Shown: in pieces, positions 23,745 through 35,538 of the stretch
How positions within the stretch are numbered: position 1 is the stretch's first letter
Layout: each line of letters begins with the position of its first letter
Assembly: GCA_009756935.1 (NCBI GenBank)
Contig: VZDP01000007.1
Span: 1 to 55,253 of the forward strand
Direction of reading: 5' to 3'
DNA length: 55,253 nt
Origin: Mesomycoplasma ovipneumoniae
GTDB lineage: Bacteria > Bacillota_I > Bacilli_A > Mycoplasmatales > Metamycoplasmataceae
The notes under the pieces: generated by a model
Databases searched by the model: none
What the model was told of the DNA's origin: nothing
What the model saw: the letters and a program-made list of their open reading frames with translations, nothing else
Program-made: the position numbers and the translations under genes

Positions 23745-24306
23745 CCCGAGTTTCCCAGTTTGATGAGATAATCTTAAAAAAGTGTCTGTTTTTTCGGCAT
23801 TTTTAACTTAAAAAGCAAAATTATAAAATATTTAAACTACCTTTTTTAGTTAAAACACTAACAAAAATCATAAAAAAACAACTACTATTTAAACTCAATG
23901 CAAATAGAAAACTCGTTTTTATTTACATTGAGCCTAAAAAACATATGAAGTTTTGAAAGAACAATAATTAAAAGCAATAAATTTGTAGATTTCTAAACGG
24001 TCAAATTTAAGGCATTCCATCATATTTAAAAATATAATGGATAATCCGCGCTGTCTGATTTTTTTTAGACAAAAAACATAACTCATTCCTCCCTAATTCA
24101 ATACCAAATTTATTAATTATTCTTAAGTGAGTGTTATTATAACATAATTTTATTTTAGACCAAGCATTTTTTTTTTTTTTTTGCAAATGGTTAAATTTAA
24201 ATTAATAAAAATTAAGGTTTTAGCGTAAAAAAACACGGATTTACGGTTATTTTTTCATATTCGTATTCAATGAAAAGTTAATTTTAGCCATCAAACTGTG
24301 AAATTC
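23745..24306 (-). mobile_element. Non-coding mobile repeat, copy 2 (MITE-like, with promoter and hairpins)
   Basis: 562-bp copy of the element described at 16108-16709. The terminal inverted repeats are clearest here: GAGTTTCCCAGTTTGATGAG at the left and, read inward, GAATTTCACAGTTTGATGGC at the right. On the minus strand it has a T16/A16 homopolymer (24167-24182), TTGGTC (24158-24163), TATAAT (24136-24141), an AGGAGG-like site, ATG TTT TTT GTC TAA (24079 down to 24065), an ATATTTTTAAATAT hairpin and the CTCAATG/CATTGAG hairpin. No flanking duplication was seen, possibly lost. It lies immediately after mnmA and opposes it. Confidence 0.72.
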
Positions 24307-24335
24307 AGGAGGAACTTATTTTTGTCCAACTGCAA

Positions 24336-24380
24336 ATTGAATAAAAAAACCTATAAATTCATAGGTTTTTTTATTCAATT
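24336..24380. terminator. ligA terminator (long hairpin overlapping the stop codon)
   Basis: Inverted repeat AATTGAATAAAAAAACCTAT/ATAGGTTTTTTTATTCAATT with a short loop. The ligA stop (24371-24373) lies in the stem, and the T-rich arm gives a terminator on either strand. Confidence 0.85.
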
Positions 24381-26416
24381 TTACTTTTTATTAGCTCTCA
24401 AAATTCTTCTTCGGAGATTCTTTTAACACCTAATTTAATTGCTTTTTCTATTTTTGATCCGGTCGATTCGCCTGTTACCAAATAAGCAGTTTGTTTTGTT
24501 ATTGATGTATGAAAATAAGCACCTGTTTGTTCGATGATTTTAACAAATTCGTGTCTTGGTTTGGATAATTTGCCCGAAATTGCAAATGATGTCCAACCAA
24601 TTAAAGACGGTGAAATAGTTGGACTTTTGAAATCAAAATTCACCTTTTCAAGACAGTCAAGTAGTTTTTGATTTTCCTCATTATTAAAATATTCAGTCAA
24701 TGAATTAATTATAACAGGGCCAAAATCATTTTGATTTTTTAGTATTCCAAAATTTAATTTTCTTAATTCAGAAATATTTTTAGCATATCTTGCAAGAATT
24801 TTAGCGGCTTTTATTCCAACATTTTTTATTCCTAAACCAAAAATTAACCTATGAAAATCGATGTTTTTTGCTTTTTCAACTTCATTAAGCAATTTAATTA
24901 CTGACTTAATTTGTAAAGATGGAACACGTTTATTTTCTGAATTTAATTGACTTGGTTTAAATTCAGAATAAATTTTTTCAAGGTTGTTTTTAAGGTCAAA
25001 AATGTCACAAATATTAGAAATAATTTTTTTATCTAATAGTGTTTGAATTCTTTTTTCTGCTAAAGTTTCAATATTTAAAGCGGCTTTTGATGAAAAGTGA
25101 ACGATTTTTTGAAGAATTATGCCAGGACAATTTTTGTTTTGACAAAATTGGTCAATTCCTGATTCACTAAAAACTAGTTCAGACTGACATTTAGGACAGT
25201 TTTTTGCAATTGAAAAGTTAGTTTTTTCATGGTTTTCAACACTTCCGATAATTTGCGGGATAATTTCGCCCGCTTTTTTAACAAAAACATCAGACATTAA
25301 ATTTAATTTTAGATTTTCAATATAAGAATAATTAGGCAAAACAGCCGAAGAAATAAGACTACCGCCAAGATTTACGGGTTCAATTTTGGCATTATATGTG
25401 ACTTTTCCCGTTCTGCCAATTGTGGGAAAAATTTCTAGAAGTTTAGTTTTTGCAACGTCATCTTCAAATTTAAAGGCAATAATACTGTGAGGAAATTTTG
25501 AAGTAAAACCTAACTGATCATAAAGCAAAAACTCATTAATTTTGATAACAACGCCGTCAATATTGTAATTTAGTTGCTCTCTTTTTTTTTTAATTTGGCC
25601 AATAAAGTCAAAAACATCGTTTAAATTCTTACATTCTTTTTGAAAATCATTAGTTTTAAAACCTAATTTTTTTAAAAAAGCGATTGCCTCTGACTGTCTA
25701 AAAATTTTATGTTTTTCTGGTTCAACAAGTGTATAAAAAAACCCGCTTAAAAATGAAAAATCTTCGCTAGCTGAATCTTTTTGGTTCTTTTTATATCGTC
25801 TAAGAATTCCACTTGCGGCATTTCGAGGATTTTTGAAGACATTTGTCTCAGTTTGTAAACTTTCAAAGGCAAAATTATCTATGTAAATTTCTCCTCTTAT
25901 TTCAAGGTCATCAAAATAATCTATTGTTTTAGGGATAAATTCATCCTTAATTTTAAGGACATTAACTAAAACATCCTCGCCAAAAACACCATCCCCACGA
26001 GTTAGTGCTTGAATAAGTTGGCCATTTTTATAAATTAGCGAAAGTGAAATTCCGTCAATTTTTGGCTCGACAAAAAAAGTTACATTTTCTAAAATTACCA
26101 TTGCTTTTTGGGCTCATTTTTCAAGTTCAGATTTTGTATGAGCCTTGTTGAGCGATAACATCGGAACTGAGTGTTTAATTTTGGCAAATTTTGAAGTAAT
26201 TTTGCTGCCAACTTGTTGGCTTGGCGATGAATTAAGTTCGTCTAAAGTAAAAAGATAGTAATATTTTTGCTCCAAATTTATTAATTCTCTCAGCTTTTTG
26301 TCGTAAATTAAATCATCAACAAGCGGATTTTGCAGTTGATAGTAATGATGATTTCAAGTTTCAATTTGCTTTCTTAGCTCAAGAATTTCATTGCGAATTT
26401 TAGAATTATTTTCCAT
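24371..26416 (-). CDS. ligA: NAD+-dependent DNA ligase
   Basis: Seals nicks in DNA using NAD+. 681 residues, full family length. The adenylation motif is KIDG in VEPKIDGISL (~residue 118). RGDGVFGEDV, the FKNPRNAASG block, DGVVIKIN and the OB-fold TGRTGKVTYNA equivalent are present. A four-Cys zinc finger (CPKC...CQNKNC, ~400-425), helix-hairpin-helix repeats (FGLGIKNVG) and a C-terminal BRCT domain (FAISGKLSKPRHEF) follow. ATG at 26416 starts 3 bases after the ecfT stop, so ligA is the last gene of the ecf transcript. Confidence 0.96.
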
Positions 26417-26418
26417 GA

Positions 26419-27381
26419 TTAAATTTTTTGATTAGTATAGAGTCATCAAAATGGAAGGCGCGAAATTGGAATAATATTCATTTCCATTAAAACTGTTAAA
26501 GTAATGAGGGCAATAAAAATAAGGGCAAAAAGATAATCAAGCTTGTTAAAAACTAGACGGCGATAACGGCTTCTTTTTGCATAAACATCATAACCACGGA
26601 CATCCATAGCATTAGAAAGATCTTCAGCCCGTGAAAAAGCAAGTACAAAAAGTGGAATTACTAAAGTTATTAATGATTTAACTTTATCCTTAATTTTTCC
26701 GTGTTTAAAATCAACACCACGTGAAGACTGAGCTTTCATAATTCGGGTTGCCTCAAGTAACAAAGTCGGAATAAAACGAATTGCGATTGAAATAATCATT
26801 GCAATTATATGGGTCGGAATGAATAAAAGTTTTAAAGGTAAAATTAAATCCTCAATTGCACGGGTTAGTAAAAATGGTTTTGTTGAATAAGTTAAAATTG
26901 TAGTTGAAATTATCATTCCATAAATTCGAACTGCTAAAACTAGTGAGCGAATTATGCTAACAGTTCCAATTGAAAATTTTATATTTCCAAATAAAACGGT
27001 CGGCTTAACTAAATATCAAGAAATAAAATGCGTTGTTTCTTCAGGATTTAGACCTAAAACTTTATATTTAGGCATTTCATTATCAGATGAAATGCCTAAA
27101 ATTACATTAATATTTCGGTGATCAATAATAAAACCGTAAATTATTAGCATAATTATGAAAATGATTATTGGCATTTTCATTAAAGTGAAAATTTGCTTAA
27201 CTCTCTTTGTTGTTATATAGAAAAAAACAAGTGAAAGTAAAAGCAGAATTGAAATTGTCGCTAAATGGGTAGTGACAAAAAAAAGCACAGCAAAAAGAAT
27301 GTTAAAGGCTATTTTTAGTCGGGGGTCCATTTTATGAATTATTGTGTTTCTTGGGACATATTTAGCAACACTAATTTGCAT
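26419..27381 (-). CDS. ecfT: ECF transporter transmembrane protein EcfT
   Basis: Membrane scaffold of energy-coupling-factor transporters, linking the two ATPases to vitamin-binding S-components encoded elsewhere. 320 residues with about six membrane segments. The two cytoplasmic coupling motifs are visible as SSRGVDF (~225) and MDVRGYD (~270). Two consecutive TGA Trp codons lie near the C-terminus. The start overlaps the end of ecfA2 by 11 bases. Confidence 0.93.
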
Positions 27382-28276
27382 TTTTTTCCTTTTTTATTAA
27401 TAGATTAATTTGACTAATCAATTCGTCAATTGACTTGACTTTCGAAATTGGATATCCTATTTTTACTAATTTTTCACGAAAATTTAGTAAATTTGTAGGT
27501 AACATTTCATTTTCAATAAGAAATTGATTATTATCTAAAATAGGATAAGTTTCACCATCGTATATAATTTTACCATCTTTAAAAAAAATACAACGTTTTG
27601 TTCACTCTAAAACACTGTCAAGATCATGAGTTGCTAAAATGATTGTCTTTCCTTTTTTGTGAAGAGTGTCCAATATTTCAAGCATTTTTACTGAACCCTG
27701 AGGGTCAAGACCTGCCGTTGGTTCATCAAAAAAAATTATATCCGGATCCATTGCTAAAATTCCGGCAATTGCAACTCTTCGTTTTTGGCCACCTGAGAGT
27801 TCAAAAGGTGATTTGTCTAAAAAAGTCTCATCAAGACCGACTAGTTTTATCATTTCAGCTGCTTTTTTCTTGGCTTCTTCTTTGTTTACTCCCATTGAAA
27901 CAGCACCAAAAATAATATCTTTTTCAATAGTTTGTTCAAAAAGTTGGTATTCAGCAAATTGAAAAACCACTCCAACTCGACGGCGAATTTGGTTTATAAA
28001 TTTAAACTTTGATTTTAAAAATCTCGGTCTTTCAACAACTAATTTTTTTTCAGTTTTTGCTTCTTGATCAAAATAAAAATACTCAATTTGACCTTTATCA
28101 GGGAGCAAAAGAGCGTTCATATGTTGGATAAAAGTCGTTTTTCCTGAGCCAGTTTGACCTATTATTGCGATAAATTCACCTTGATTAATTTCAACAGAGA
28201 CATTGTCAAGCGCTTTTATTTCAATTGGTAATTTTTGGTCGTAAATTTTTACGATATTTTTTGCTTTAATTTTCAT
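27371..28276 (-). CDS. ecfA2: ECF transporter ATPase EcfA2
   Basis: 301-residue ATPase. Walker [10 protein letters not shown] (~40), Q-loop [10 protein letters not shown], signature LSGGQKRR, Walker B IIFFDEP, D-loop GLDP and switch His in ATHDLD are intact. The ~25-residue insertion after the Walker A domain and the C-terminal extension fit the A2 subunit. It overlaps ecfA1 by 28 bases and ecfT by 11 bases, so the three are translationally coupled. Confidence 0.94.
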
Positions 28277-29067
28277 AATTGTTCCAGCAATTCATTTTCA
28301 TCATAGGTCGGACTAATAAAATCAAGGTTTTTTGAAATTTTATAAATAAAAGGCGAGTCAATTTTGGCTTTTTCAATTATTTCATCATTATTTAAAATTA
28401 ATTTTGGATCACCTTTTGCAATAATTTGGCCTTTTGCAAAGACAACAACTTCATCGGCCAAAATCGCTTCGTTCATATTGTGCGTTATTGAAATCAAAGT
28501 CTTACTTTTATCTTTGCGGAGGTCATCTAAAATTTTAACAACATCACTTTTTCCTTTTGGATCAAGCATTGAGGTTATTTCGTCAAAAATTATTATTTGC
28601 GGATTTAGGGCTAAAACTGAGGCAATAGCAACTCTTTGCTTTTGACCGCCAGATAAAAATTGCGGCTCGCGCTCGAGATAAGATTGCATTTGTACTTTTT
28701 GTGCCAATTCTGCAATAATTTTGGGCATTTTTTTTGGATCTTCGTTAATATTTTCCAAACTAAAGGCAATATCGTCCTCAACTGTTGCCCCGACAAATTG
28801 ATTATCTGGGTTTTGAAAAATAATGCCGATTTTCTTTCTAATTTTAGGTAAACTTTCTTTATTTAATAAAATTGAATCAACTTCAACTGTTCCTTTTTGC
28901 GGTTTAGCGATTCCGGAAATAATTTTAGAAAATGTCGACTTTCCTGATCCATTGTGGCCTAAAATTGCATAATATTTGCCTTTTTCAAAAGTTAGACTAA
29001 CATCTTTGAGCGCTAATTGATTCATATCGTTAGTGTAACTAAAGGAAATATTTGTAACTTTTATCAT
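28249..29067 (-). CDS. ecfA1: ECF transporter ATPase EcfA1
   Basis: 272 residues. Walker [11 protein letters not shown]-loop [11 protein letters not shown] (the FQNPDNQ form is typical of EcfA), signature LSGGQKQR, Walker B IIIFDE and ITHNMNEA switch are present. The frame passes a TGA (Trp) at 28273 and ends at TAA 28249, extending the protein by 8 codons and overlapping ecfA2. Start ATG is at 29067, 9 bases after the hpt stop. Confidence 0.94.
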
Positions 29068-29076
29068 TTTTTTATT

Positions 29077-29619
29077 TTATTCCTTTTTGTTTGGATCAAA
29101 AATTGCAACAAAAGGTCAATTTCGATATTTTTCCTGATAATCAAGTCCATAACCAACAAGAAAAGCATCAGGAACTTCAAAGCCAAAATAATCAGGTTCA
29201 ATATCAGTTTTTCTTTTTTCTCTTTTATAAAATAAAGTAATTATTTTTAGTGATTTCGGTTTTTTTAATTTTAAATGTTCACTAATTTTTGTCAAAGTTA
29301 TTCCTGAATCAAAAATATCGTCAATTAAAATAACATCTTTATTTTCAATTTTTAGGTCAATATCGGTAACAACTTTCAATTCGCCACCTGATTGTGTGCC
29401 ACCAAAATAGGATTTGGCAATTATGCAATCGACCATTGAATCAATTTTGATTTGCTGAATTAAATCAGTAAGAAAAATTAATGAACCTTTAAGAACAGCA
29501 ACAAAAACAATTTCTTGTGAATTTTTATAGTTTGAATTTATTCACTTTGCAATCTCATCAATTCTAGTTTTAATTTGTTTATTGTCAAACAAAATTTTTA
29601 CAATATGTTTGTTAATCAT
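29077..29619 (-). CDS. hpt: Hypoxanthine phosphoribosyltransferase
   Basis: Purine salvage: hypoxanthine/guanine plus PRPP to IMP/GMP. 180 residues. The PRPP-binding motif VILIDDIFDSGITL (~residues 100-113) and the flexible-loop SYFGGTQSGG, C-terminal DYFGFEVPDAFLVGYGLD blocks are typical. ATG at 29619. Fits an organism without de novo purine synthesis. Confidence 0.93.
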
Positions 29620-29648
29620 TTTAACCCGTCTTTTTAAAATATTTTAAT

Positions 29649-30380
29649 CTAAAATTTTACACTATTTTTCGAAAAATTTTCATATTTATTTGCTTTTAAC
29701 TTTGGCTTTTCATCGTTTTTTAGCCTTAAAACCATAGTGAATTCACCTTTGGTAGAATTTTGAAGTTCAGCTAAAACTTTTAAAGGCGAACCAATAAAAT
29801 ATTTTTGATGAATTTTAGTCATTTCCTTAACAAGAAAAATTTCGACCTTGTCGCCATAAAATTCATTAATTACTTCAAGAATATAAATTAATTTATATGG
29901 TGAAACATAAAAAATATAACTATAATTTTGTATAAAATGCTCAATTTGTTTAATTATTTGCTGCTTTTTTGAGTTAAAAAAACCCATAAAAACTAACGGT
30001 AAATCAAAACCAGAAAGAACAAAAGCGCCAACAAAAGCACATGCACCAGGTAAAAAATCAACTTCGACATCGTTTTGGTGGGCTCATTTTATCAAAATTT
30101 GACCCGGGTCGCTAATTGAAGGGGTGCCTGCATCTGACATTAGAATAATGTTTTGGTTAGTTAAAAATATGTCAGACATTTTGGTGATAGTTGATTTTTC
30201 ATTAAATTTGTGATAGGAAATTAACTTTTTATCTTTAACTTCCAAAAAATTTAATATTTTTTTGGAAGTTCGGGTATCCTCGCACAAAATTAAATCAGCT
30301 GATTTTATTGCTTGAATTGCTCGCAGAGTTATATCTTGTAAATTTCCAATTGGAGTTGCTATAACTGTGATTTTTGCCAT
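29649..30380 (-). CDS. rsmI: 16S rRNA (cytidine-1402-2'-O)-methyltransferase
   Basis: SAM-dependent methylation of C1402 in the ribosomal decoding centre. 243 residues, shorter at the C-terminus than E. coli RsmI. Family blocks TPIGNLQDITLRA (8-20), LCEDTRTSKKI, MSDAGTPSISDPG and the GFF/YVSPYKL block are visible. ATG at 30380 is 4 bases after the holB stop. Confidence 0.94.
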
Positions 30381-30384
30381 AATT

Positions 30385-31260
30385 TTAAGTTAAAATATTA
30401 TTTAGACGAACTAAAAAGCCCGATTTTTGAATATTAAAGTTTGCATTTGTTTCAAGTGACGAAAGAAATTTTTTAAATGTCTGATTAATCCTTACCATTT
30501 TTTCAGAATCCAAATCAAAAAAATTCCCTTTTTTAGCGTCTTTTTTGTTAGGACCAGAATTATTTAAAAAAAATTGTTTAAAATGAGCGGTTATTATCTG
30601 AAGAAAAATAAATGAGTTTTCTTTTGTTAAAACTTGATTTAAAAATAGTAAAAAATCAAATTTTGATTTAGTTAAATTATTTAGTAATGACTTTAATTTA
30701 TCTAAATCCGAATCGCTAATGCCCTTAATAGCCAAAGTTGCTTGATCAAAATTGGTGAAAATATTTGCATATATAGCATTATAAGGCGATTTTTTTCATG
30801 TATCTAACTTTTTTTTGAGTTCGTTTTTTCTATTTAAATCATTGAAAAGAAATATTTGACAACGAGAAACAATAGTCGGAATAATTAAGTCTGAAGAAAA
30901 AGAAGTTAGTAAAAAATATGTATTCAAAGGAGGATCTTCTAAAATTTTTAGAAATGAATTTAGTACAGAAATATGGGCATTTTCAATGTTTTTTATTAGG
31001 AAAATTTTTGAATTATCGCCATAAAGAGAGGAAAAATACAACTTGTTTACCTCTTCTAAAAATTCTGTTTTTGAAAGGCGATTATCTGCAAAATCATGTT
31101 GAAAAATTTGTGGTTTTTGACTAAATATCTCTAAAAATTCAGCTATTTTCTCATCTAGAAAATCTGAGTAACTCGAAACAAGTAAAATTGCATGTGGAAT
31201 TGTTTTAGTTTTTGACAAATTATCGAGAAAATGGCGCCAATTTGTCGTAATTTGCTTCAT
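30385..31260 (-). CDS. holB: DNA polymerase III delta' subunit
   Basis: Clamp-loader subunit. 291 residues. FLKILEDPP and the SRCQ sensor block (TIVSRCQIF, ~residues 140-150) match delta'/tau AAA+ proteins; there is no Walker A, as in true delta'. The zinc-binding cysteines of many delta' proteins are absent. ATG at 31260 lies inside the 3' end of tmk (41-base overlap), the arrangement tmk-holB common in mollicutes. Confidence 0.88.
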
Positions 31261-31879
31261 AATAGCTCTCAAAAAAATTAATTATATCTGTTAAAACATG
31301 ATCATAATCGCCATTACCGTCAATTTTAATGAAATTTTTTCTTGTTTTTAGTAAATATTCATATCCTTTAATAACTTGTTTATAAAATTCCTCGCCGCGA
31401 TTTTCAAGACGGTCTCGCTTTTCATTTCGATAAATTGCCATTCGCTCGCGTGATTTTGAAATTTTAACATCAAGGAAAATTGTAAGATCTGGAAAAGTTT
31501 TTTCAGAAATTAAACTGTTCAAATCAAAAACTAAATCTGGGCTTAAATTATTTCCAAACCCTTGATATGCAATCGAAGAATCAATGTAGCGATCACAAAG
31601 AACAATTTTCCCAGATTTTAAGGCTGGCCAAATTACTTGTTCAAGATGAATTCTTCTCGAAGTTGAAAATAAAAGCATCTCAACATATGGGCTAATTTGA
31701 TTTTTTTTATTAAGTAAAAACTCGCGGATTTGCTGTGCTTCCTGCGAATCATTGCCGCTATATGGTTCAAAAGTTGTAAGAATTTCTTTTTCTGGAAATT
31801 TAATTCTCAAATACTTTGCAAACAAATTCATAACGGTTGATTTTCCGCTTGCATCGATCCCTTCAAAACTTATAAACAT
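31220..31879 (-). CDS. tmk: Thymidylate kinase
   Basis: Phosphorylates dTMP to dTDP. 219 residues. P-loop FEGIDASGKST (5-15), DRYIDSSIAYQG (dTMP-binding DRY motif, ~95), and the lid region with REREM-like Arg residues. Start ATG at 31879 is 1 base after the recR stop. The 3' end overlaps holB. Confidence 0.95.
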   Translation of the reverse strand: MFISFEGIDASGKSTVMNLFAKYLRIKFPEKEILTTFEPYSGNDSQEAQQIREFLLNKKNQISPYVEMLLFSTSRRIHLEQVIWPALKSGKIVLCDRYIDSSIAYQGFGNNLSPDLVFDLNSLISEKTFPDLTIFLDVKISKSRERMAIYRNEKRDRLENRGEEFYKQVIKGYEYLLKTRKNFIKIDGNGDYDHVLTDIINFFESYYEANYDKLAPFSR

Positions 31880-31880
31880 A

Positions 31881-32465
31881 TTATTTTTCCATTTCTTGAC
31901 GATTTTCGAGTGCCTGATTTAAGGTTATATTGTCAATATAATCAATTGCCGCCCCAAAAGGAATGCCAGTAGCTAGCCTAGTAATTTTTGATGAGGATAA
32001 AAACTTGTGTTTTGCAAGATAATTTGCAAAAATTCAACCTTCCATTGTTGAAGAAAGAGCAATAATAATTTCACTTTTTTCATTAGCAAGGTCTGCAAGT
32101 TTTTTTATTTGCAAGTCATGATTTTCGAGCTTTTTGATATCATATTTGCCAAAAACAAAATACTTGCCATCATATTTTCCTAGTTTTTCAAATTTTGTGA
32201 CCATTTCAGAATTTTCAACCACTAATATTTTAAAAGAACGCTGAAAATCAAGGCATATTTGGCAAACTGAATTAGCATTTAGATATCCGCATCTTTCACA
32301 ATATTGAAGATTTCGTTTTAAATTATAAATTTGCTCGACAAATGTCTCAATCTGACTGAGCGGGGTATCGATTAGAGAAAATAAAATATTTGTGGCTTGT
32401 TTTTTTGTGATTCCGGGAACTTTCCTTAATTGGTCAACTAGTTTTTCAAAATTTTCATCTACCAT
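31881..32465 (-). CDS. recR: Recombination mediator protein RecR
   Basis: Works with RecO/RecF in loading RecA at gaps. 194 residues. Helix-hairpin-helix VPGITKKQAT, four-Cys zinc finger CERCGYLNANSVCQIC (~55-70), and Toprim ILVVENSE with LSSTMEG are all present. One TGA Trp follows the LSSTMEG block. Located in the conserved dnaX-ybaB-recR cluster. Confidence 0.95.
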
Positions 32466-32474
32466 GATTCAAAA

Positions 32475-32753
32475 TTAATGTGATTGAGTTGGAGCAATTT
32501 TTTCATTTTCTTCTCTAATTTTCAACAAAGCTTGATTTAATGTAATAGAAATTAAATCTTCTAATGTTTCAATATCGTCTTTGTCGACTAAAAATGGAGC
32601 AATTTTTAACTTTTTTAACTCAAATCCTCCTGAAATAGTCAGCGAAATTCCTTGATTTTCAAAGTCAAAATCTGTTTTTTCTAACAAATCTTTTTTTACT
32701 TTGTGATCTTTTTGCATTTTTTGAGCTTCTTTTAATAATTTTTGAAGATTCAT
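32475..32753 (-). CDS. YbaB/EbfC family nucleoid-associated protein
   Basis: 92 residues starting MNLQKLLKEAQKMQKD, the typical N-terminal helix of the family. Binds DNA as a dimer in characterised relatives. The dnaX-ybaB-recR order is widespread in bacteria and supports the call. A clear AAAGGAAAAAA ribosome site precedes the ATG. Confidence 0.92.
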   Translation of the reverse strand: MNLQKLLKEAQKMQKDHKVKKDLLEKTDFDFENQGISLTISGGFELKKLKIAPFLVDKDDIETLEDLISITLNQALLKIREENEKIAPTQSH

Positions 32754-32813
32754 TTTTTTCCTTTCTCTTATTTAAATAAATTATATAAACTATTTTAAAA
32801 AGTTTAAAAATTT

Positions 32814-35045
32814 TTATTCATCAAAGAATAATTTTTGTAAATCTGCCTTAGAAATAGTGCGTTTTTTTGGTTTTTCAAAAGGTTTTAGCACAATTTTTTC
32901 ACCGCGCGCTCTCATTTCATTTGCCCTTTTCTTTGTTTCTTCAACAAGATTATTACTCATGGCAAAGCCGTAGATATCCTGACCAAAAACGGTTTTTAAT
33001 AATTGGTTGACTACATCGCCTTCTTTTTCCATTTTCTCAATTAGTAATTCTTCATATTCTGGATTTTTGGTAATAAAACACACAAAATTAGATGTTAATG
33101 TAAGAATTTCTGCATGCTTTAATACTCCAACAGTATCTATGAAATCTAAACTATACTGAAAATCTAACAAATTTTTGCTCCATTTTTTGCGTAAATCGAA
33201 ATAAATTTCGCGGTTTTCCTTATAAAAATTTCTTCCCAAAACTATAAGATTAAATGCCTCATCAACGGACAAATAATCATTTGGCAGATTATTTTTTAAA
33301 AATTTATTTACGTATGAATTTCTATCAACTGAAAAATTATTGTCATTTTCTTCGCTTTTACTAAAATATGATGTTTGATTATTTGTTTTTGGTCCTGAAT
33401 TAATCGAGTTAACATTTTTTTTGACAGTTTCATCAGTTTTTTTATCATTAGAATTTAAAAATGAGTTTGAAAAATCGATGTTTTCAGTCGAATTCAAATT
33501 TGAATTTTCAGTTTTATTTAAAAAATTACTTTGATAACTAGCGGCGTCGGGGTCTAACAAAGGATTAAAAGCATTGTCCCTGTTTTTAAAATTATCACCT
33601 GTTTTATTGCTTTTTTGACTTTTTAAGATTTTTGTCTCTAAATTATTTTTGATTTTACGGTCAAAACTTCTTCCAAAATCAAAATCATCGCTACCATGCA
33701 AATCTAAATCGCCTTCATCATCGTCTTCAAGAATTGGATCATCATAATCAAATAAATTATGGGTATTTGTTTTTTGACTCAAATTATAATTTGAGTCAAA
33801 ATTTTTATCACGGACAGTAACAAACTCTAATTTTTTTGGTGGTTTTTGCTCTTTTTTGATGTTTTCTTCACTTTCTTCAGTGTCGATTTTTAGCTCTTCT
33901 TTTGGTTTTTCAGCAAATTTTTCTGAATTTTCTAAAACGGTTTGGCTTTTTTCTTGCAAGTTTTCCTTTTTAAAAGCAAGAATTTTCATAACTAAAATTT
34001 CAAGCGCTAAACTTTGAAACTTATCATGGTTAATATCTTTTAGAGTTGAAAAGCCAATATCTAAAAATTTAAAAGCAAAATCATGGCTAATTTTTAACTT
34101 TTCCAAATCAGAAGTTGAATAAATTTCAATTAAGTCTTCTTCTTGAGTTTTTTCTCAAATAATTCACTCTTTGACTAAATTTATTAATGACTCAAGTAAA
34201 ATTTGAAAATTTTTGCTTTGCAATAAAAGTTTATCTAATAAATCAAAGGCTTTTTGGGACTGTGCTAAAAAAAGAACGTTTATAAATTCAACAAGTTTTT
34301 CACTTGAAACTAGTCCAAAAAGTTCTTCAACACTTGTTTTACTCAAAAAGTTGTTGCCAAAAATTACCGCCTGCTCAAGAATTGAAATTGCATCCCGCAA
34401 ACTGTTGTGACTTAATAAACACACGGATTTTAGGGCTTCTTCTTCGTATTCTACGCCTTCATATTCTAAAATTTGTGAAAGTCTTTGTGAAATTTGCTCT
34501 TTATTTAGGCCAAGAAAATTATATCTCTGGACTCTTGAGAGAATTGTCAAAGGGATTTTGTGAACTTCGGTAGTTGCTAAAATGAAAATAATATGACTTG
34601 GCGGTTCTTCTAGAGTTTTTAAAAATGCATTAAAAGCTGAAGTTGAAAGCATATGAACCTCATCTAAAATATAAATTTTATATGGGCTAACCTGAGGTAA
34701 ATTAATAGAATTTTCAACAATTTCACGGATTTCTTTAACGCCATTGTGTGAAGCAGCGTCCATTTCGACTATATCAATAGAATTATTTATATTTTTAAGG
34801 CAATTTTGACACGGGTCAACAGAATTTTGCTCTTTGTGAGTGCAATTTATTGCATTTGCAAATATTTTTGCAAGTGAAGTTTTTCCAGTACCTCTTGGCC
34901 CTGAAAAAAGATAAGCGTGAAAAAACTTTTTTGATTTAACGATGTTTTTTAAACTTTCAACTAAATATTGTTGGCCAACAACATCAGAAAATTTAGTAGG
35001 TCGATATTTTCGATATCAAGCTACATATTCATTTGTATTTTTCAT
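32814..35045 (-). CDS. dnaX: DNA polymerase III subunits gamma/tau
   Basis: Clamp-loader ATPase. 743 residues. N-terminus YRKYRPTKFSDVVGQ, Walker A GPRGTGKTS (~48), zinc-finger cysteines (~67-81), Walker B DEVHML (~126), EEPP, and LSRVQRY sensor. The AAA+ core (to ~370) is followed by a long Asn/Asp/Lys-rich, low-complexity linker (~420-590) and a more ordered C-terminus that would contact DnaE/PolC. The frame depends on several TGA Trp codons. Heads the dnaX-ybaB-recR-tmk-holB-rsmI cluster. No strong slippage site for a short gamma form was noticed. Confidence 0.95.
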
Positions 35046-35188
35046 ATTTCTCCAAGATTTTCAAAAAAAATCCTTTATAATTTTTAAATTTAATTTTTAA
35101 AAATAAAAGTATACTTAAATAGTTTATAATTATAAATTATAATAAAATAAAATAAAAAACACACTTTATATAATTTAAGGATTTTTAG
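35046..35188. promoter_or_regulatory. Divergent promoter region between dnaX and the 111-residue gene
   Basis: 143 bases, almost pure A/T, with several TATAAT-like boxes (for example 35125-35130 and 35169-35174) suitable for either direction. The gene at 35189 has an AAGG ribosome site. Which box is used cannot be told by eye. Confidence 0.35.
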
Positions 35189-35524
35189 ATGTCAGTTTCA
35201 TTTAACAAGGAACAAAACTCAGCTCAAAAGAAATGTCCTATAAACGAAAGATTTGTATTTAATTTTCGAATTTTAAGCTATTCCTTTCGGAAATTAGAAA
35301 TTTCAGTTGAAGGTCTTGATAGAACAATCGATTACAATTCAGAATATTTTTTTTGGTTTGTTGAAAATTTAATCTACTTTTTATCAAAAAACAAGTATGC
35401 GCTTCGTTGAGATTATGAAAAAATAACACTTTTTAATTTAGAAAATTTACAATTAGCAGAAAATCTTGATGATTTTAAATCAAAATTCAAATTAATTACA
35501 ACTTTTGATTTAGAACATAACTAG
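35189..35524 (+). CDS. Hypothetical protein, 111 residues
   Basis: A soluble, Phe/Asn-rich protein with no signal or membrane segment; one TGA Trp in the middle. Not recognised. It lies 14 bases upstream of lplA, probably in the same transcript, so a link to lipoate or pyruvate-dehydrogenase function is possible but unsupported by any motif. Confidence 0.75.
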
Positions 35525-35538
35525 AATATGGAGGAAAT

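Noticed and set aside
33400..33780. Low-complexity part of dnaX as a separate gene or frameshift
   Set aside because: The frame is continuous with the ATPase core, and Asn/Asp-rich linkers are common in mycoplasma tau subunits.
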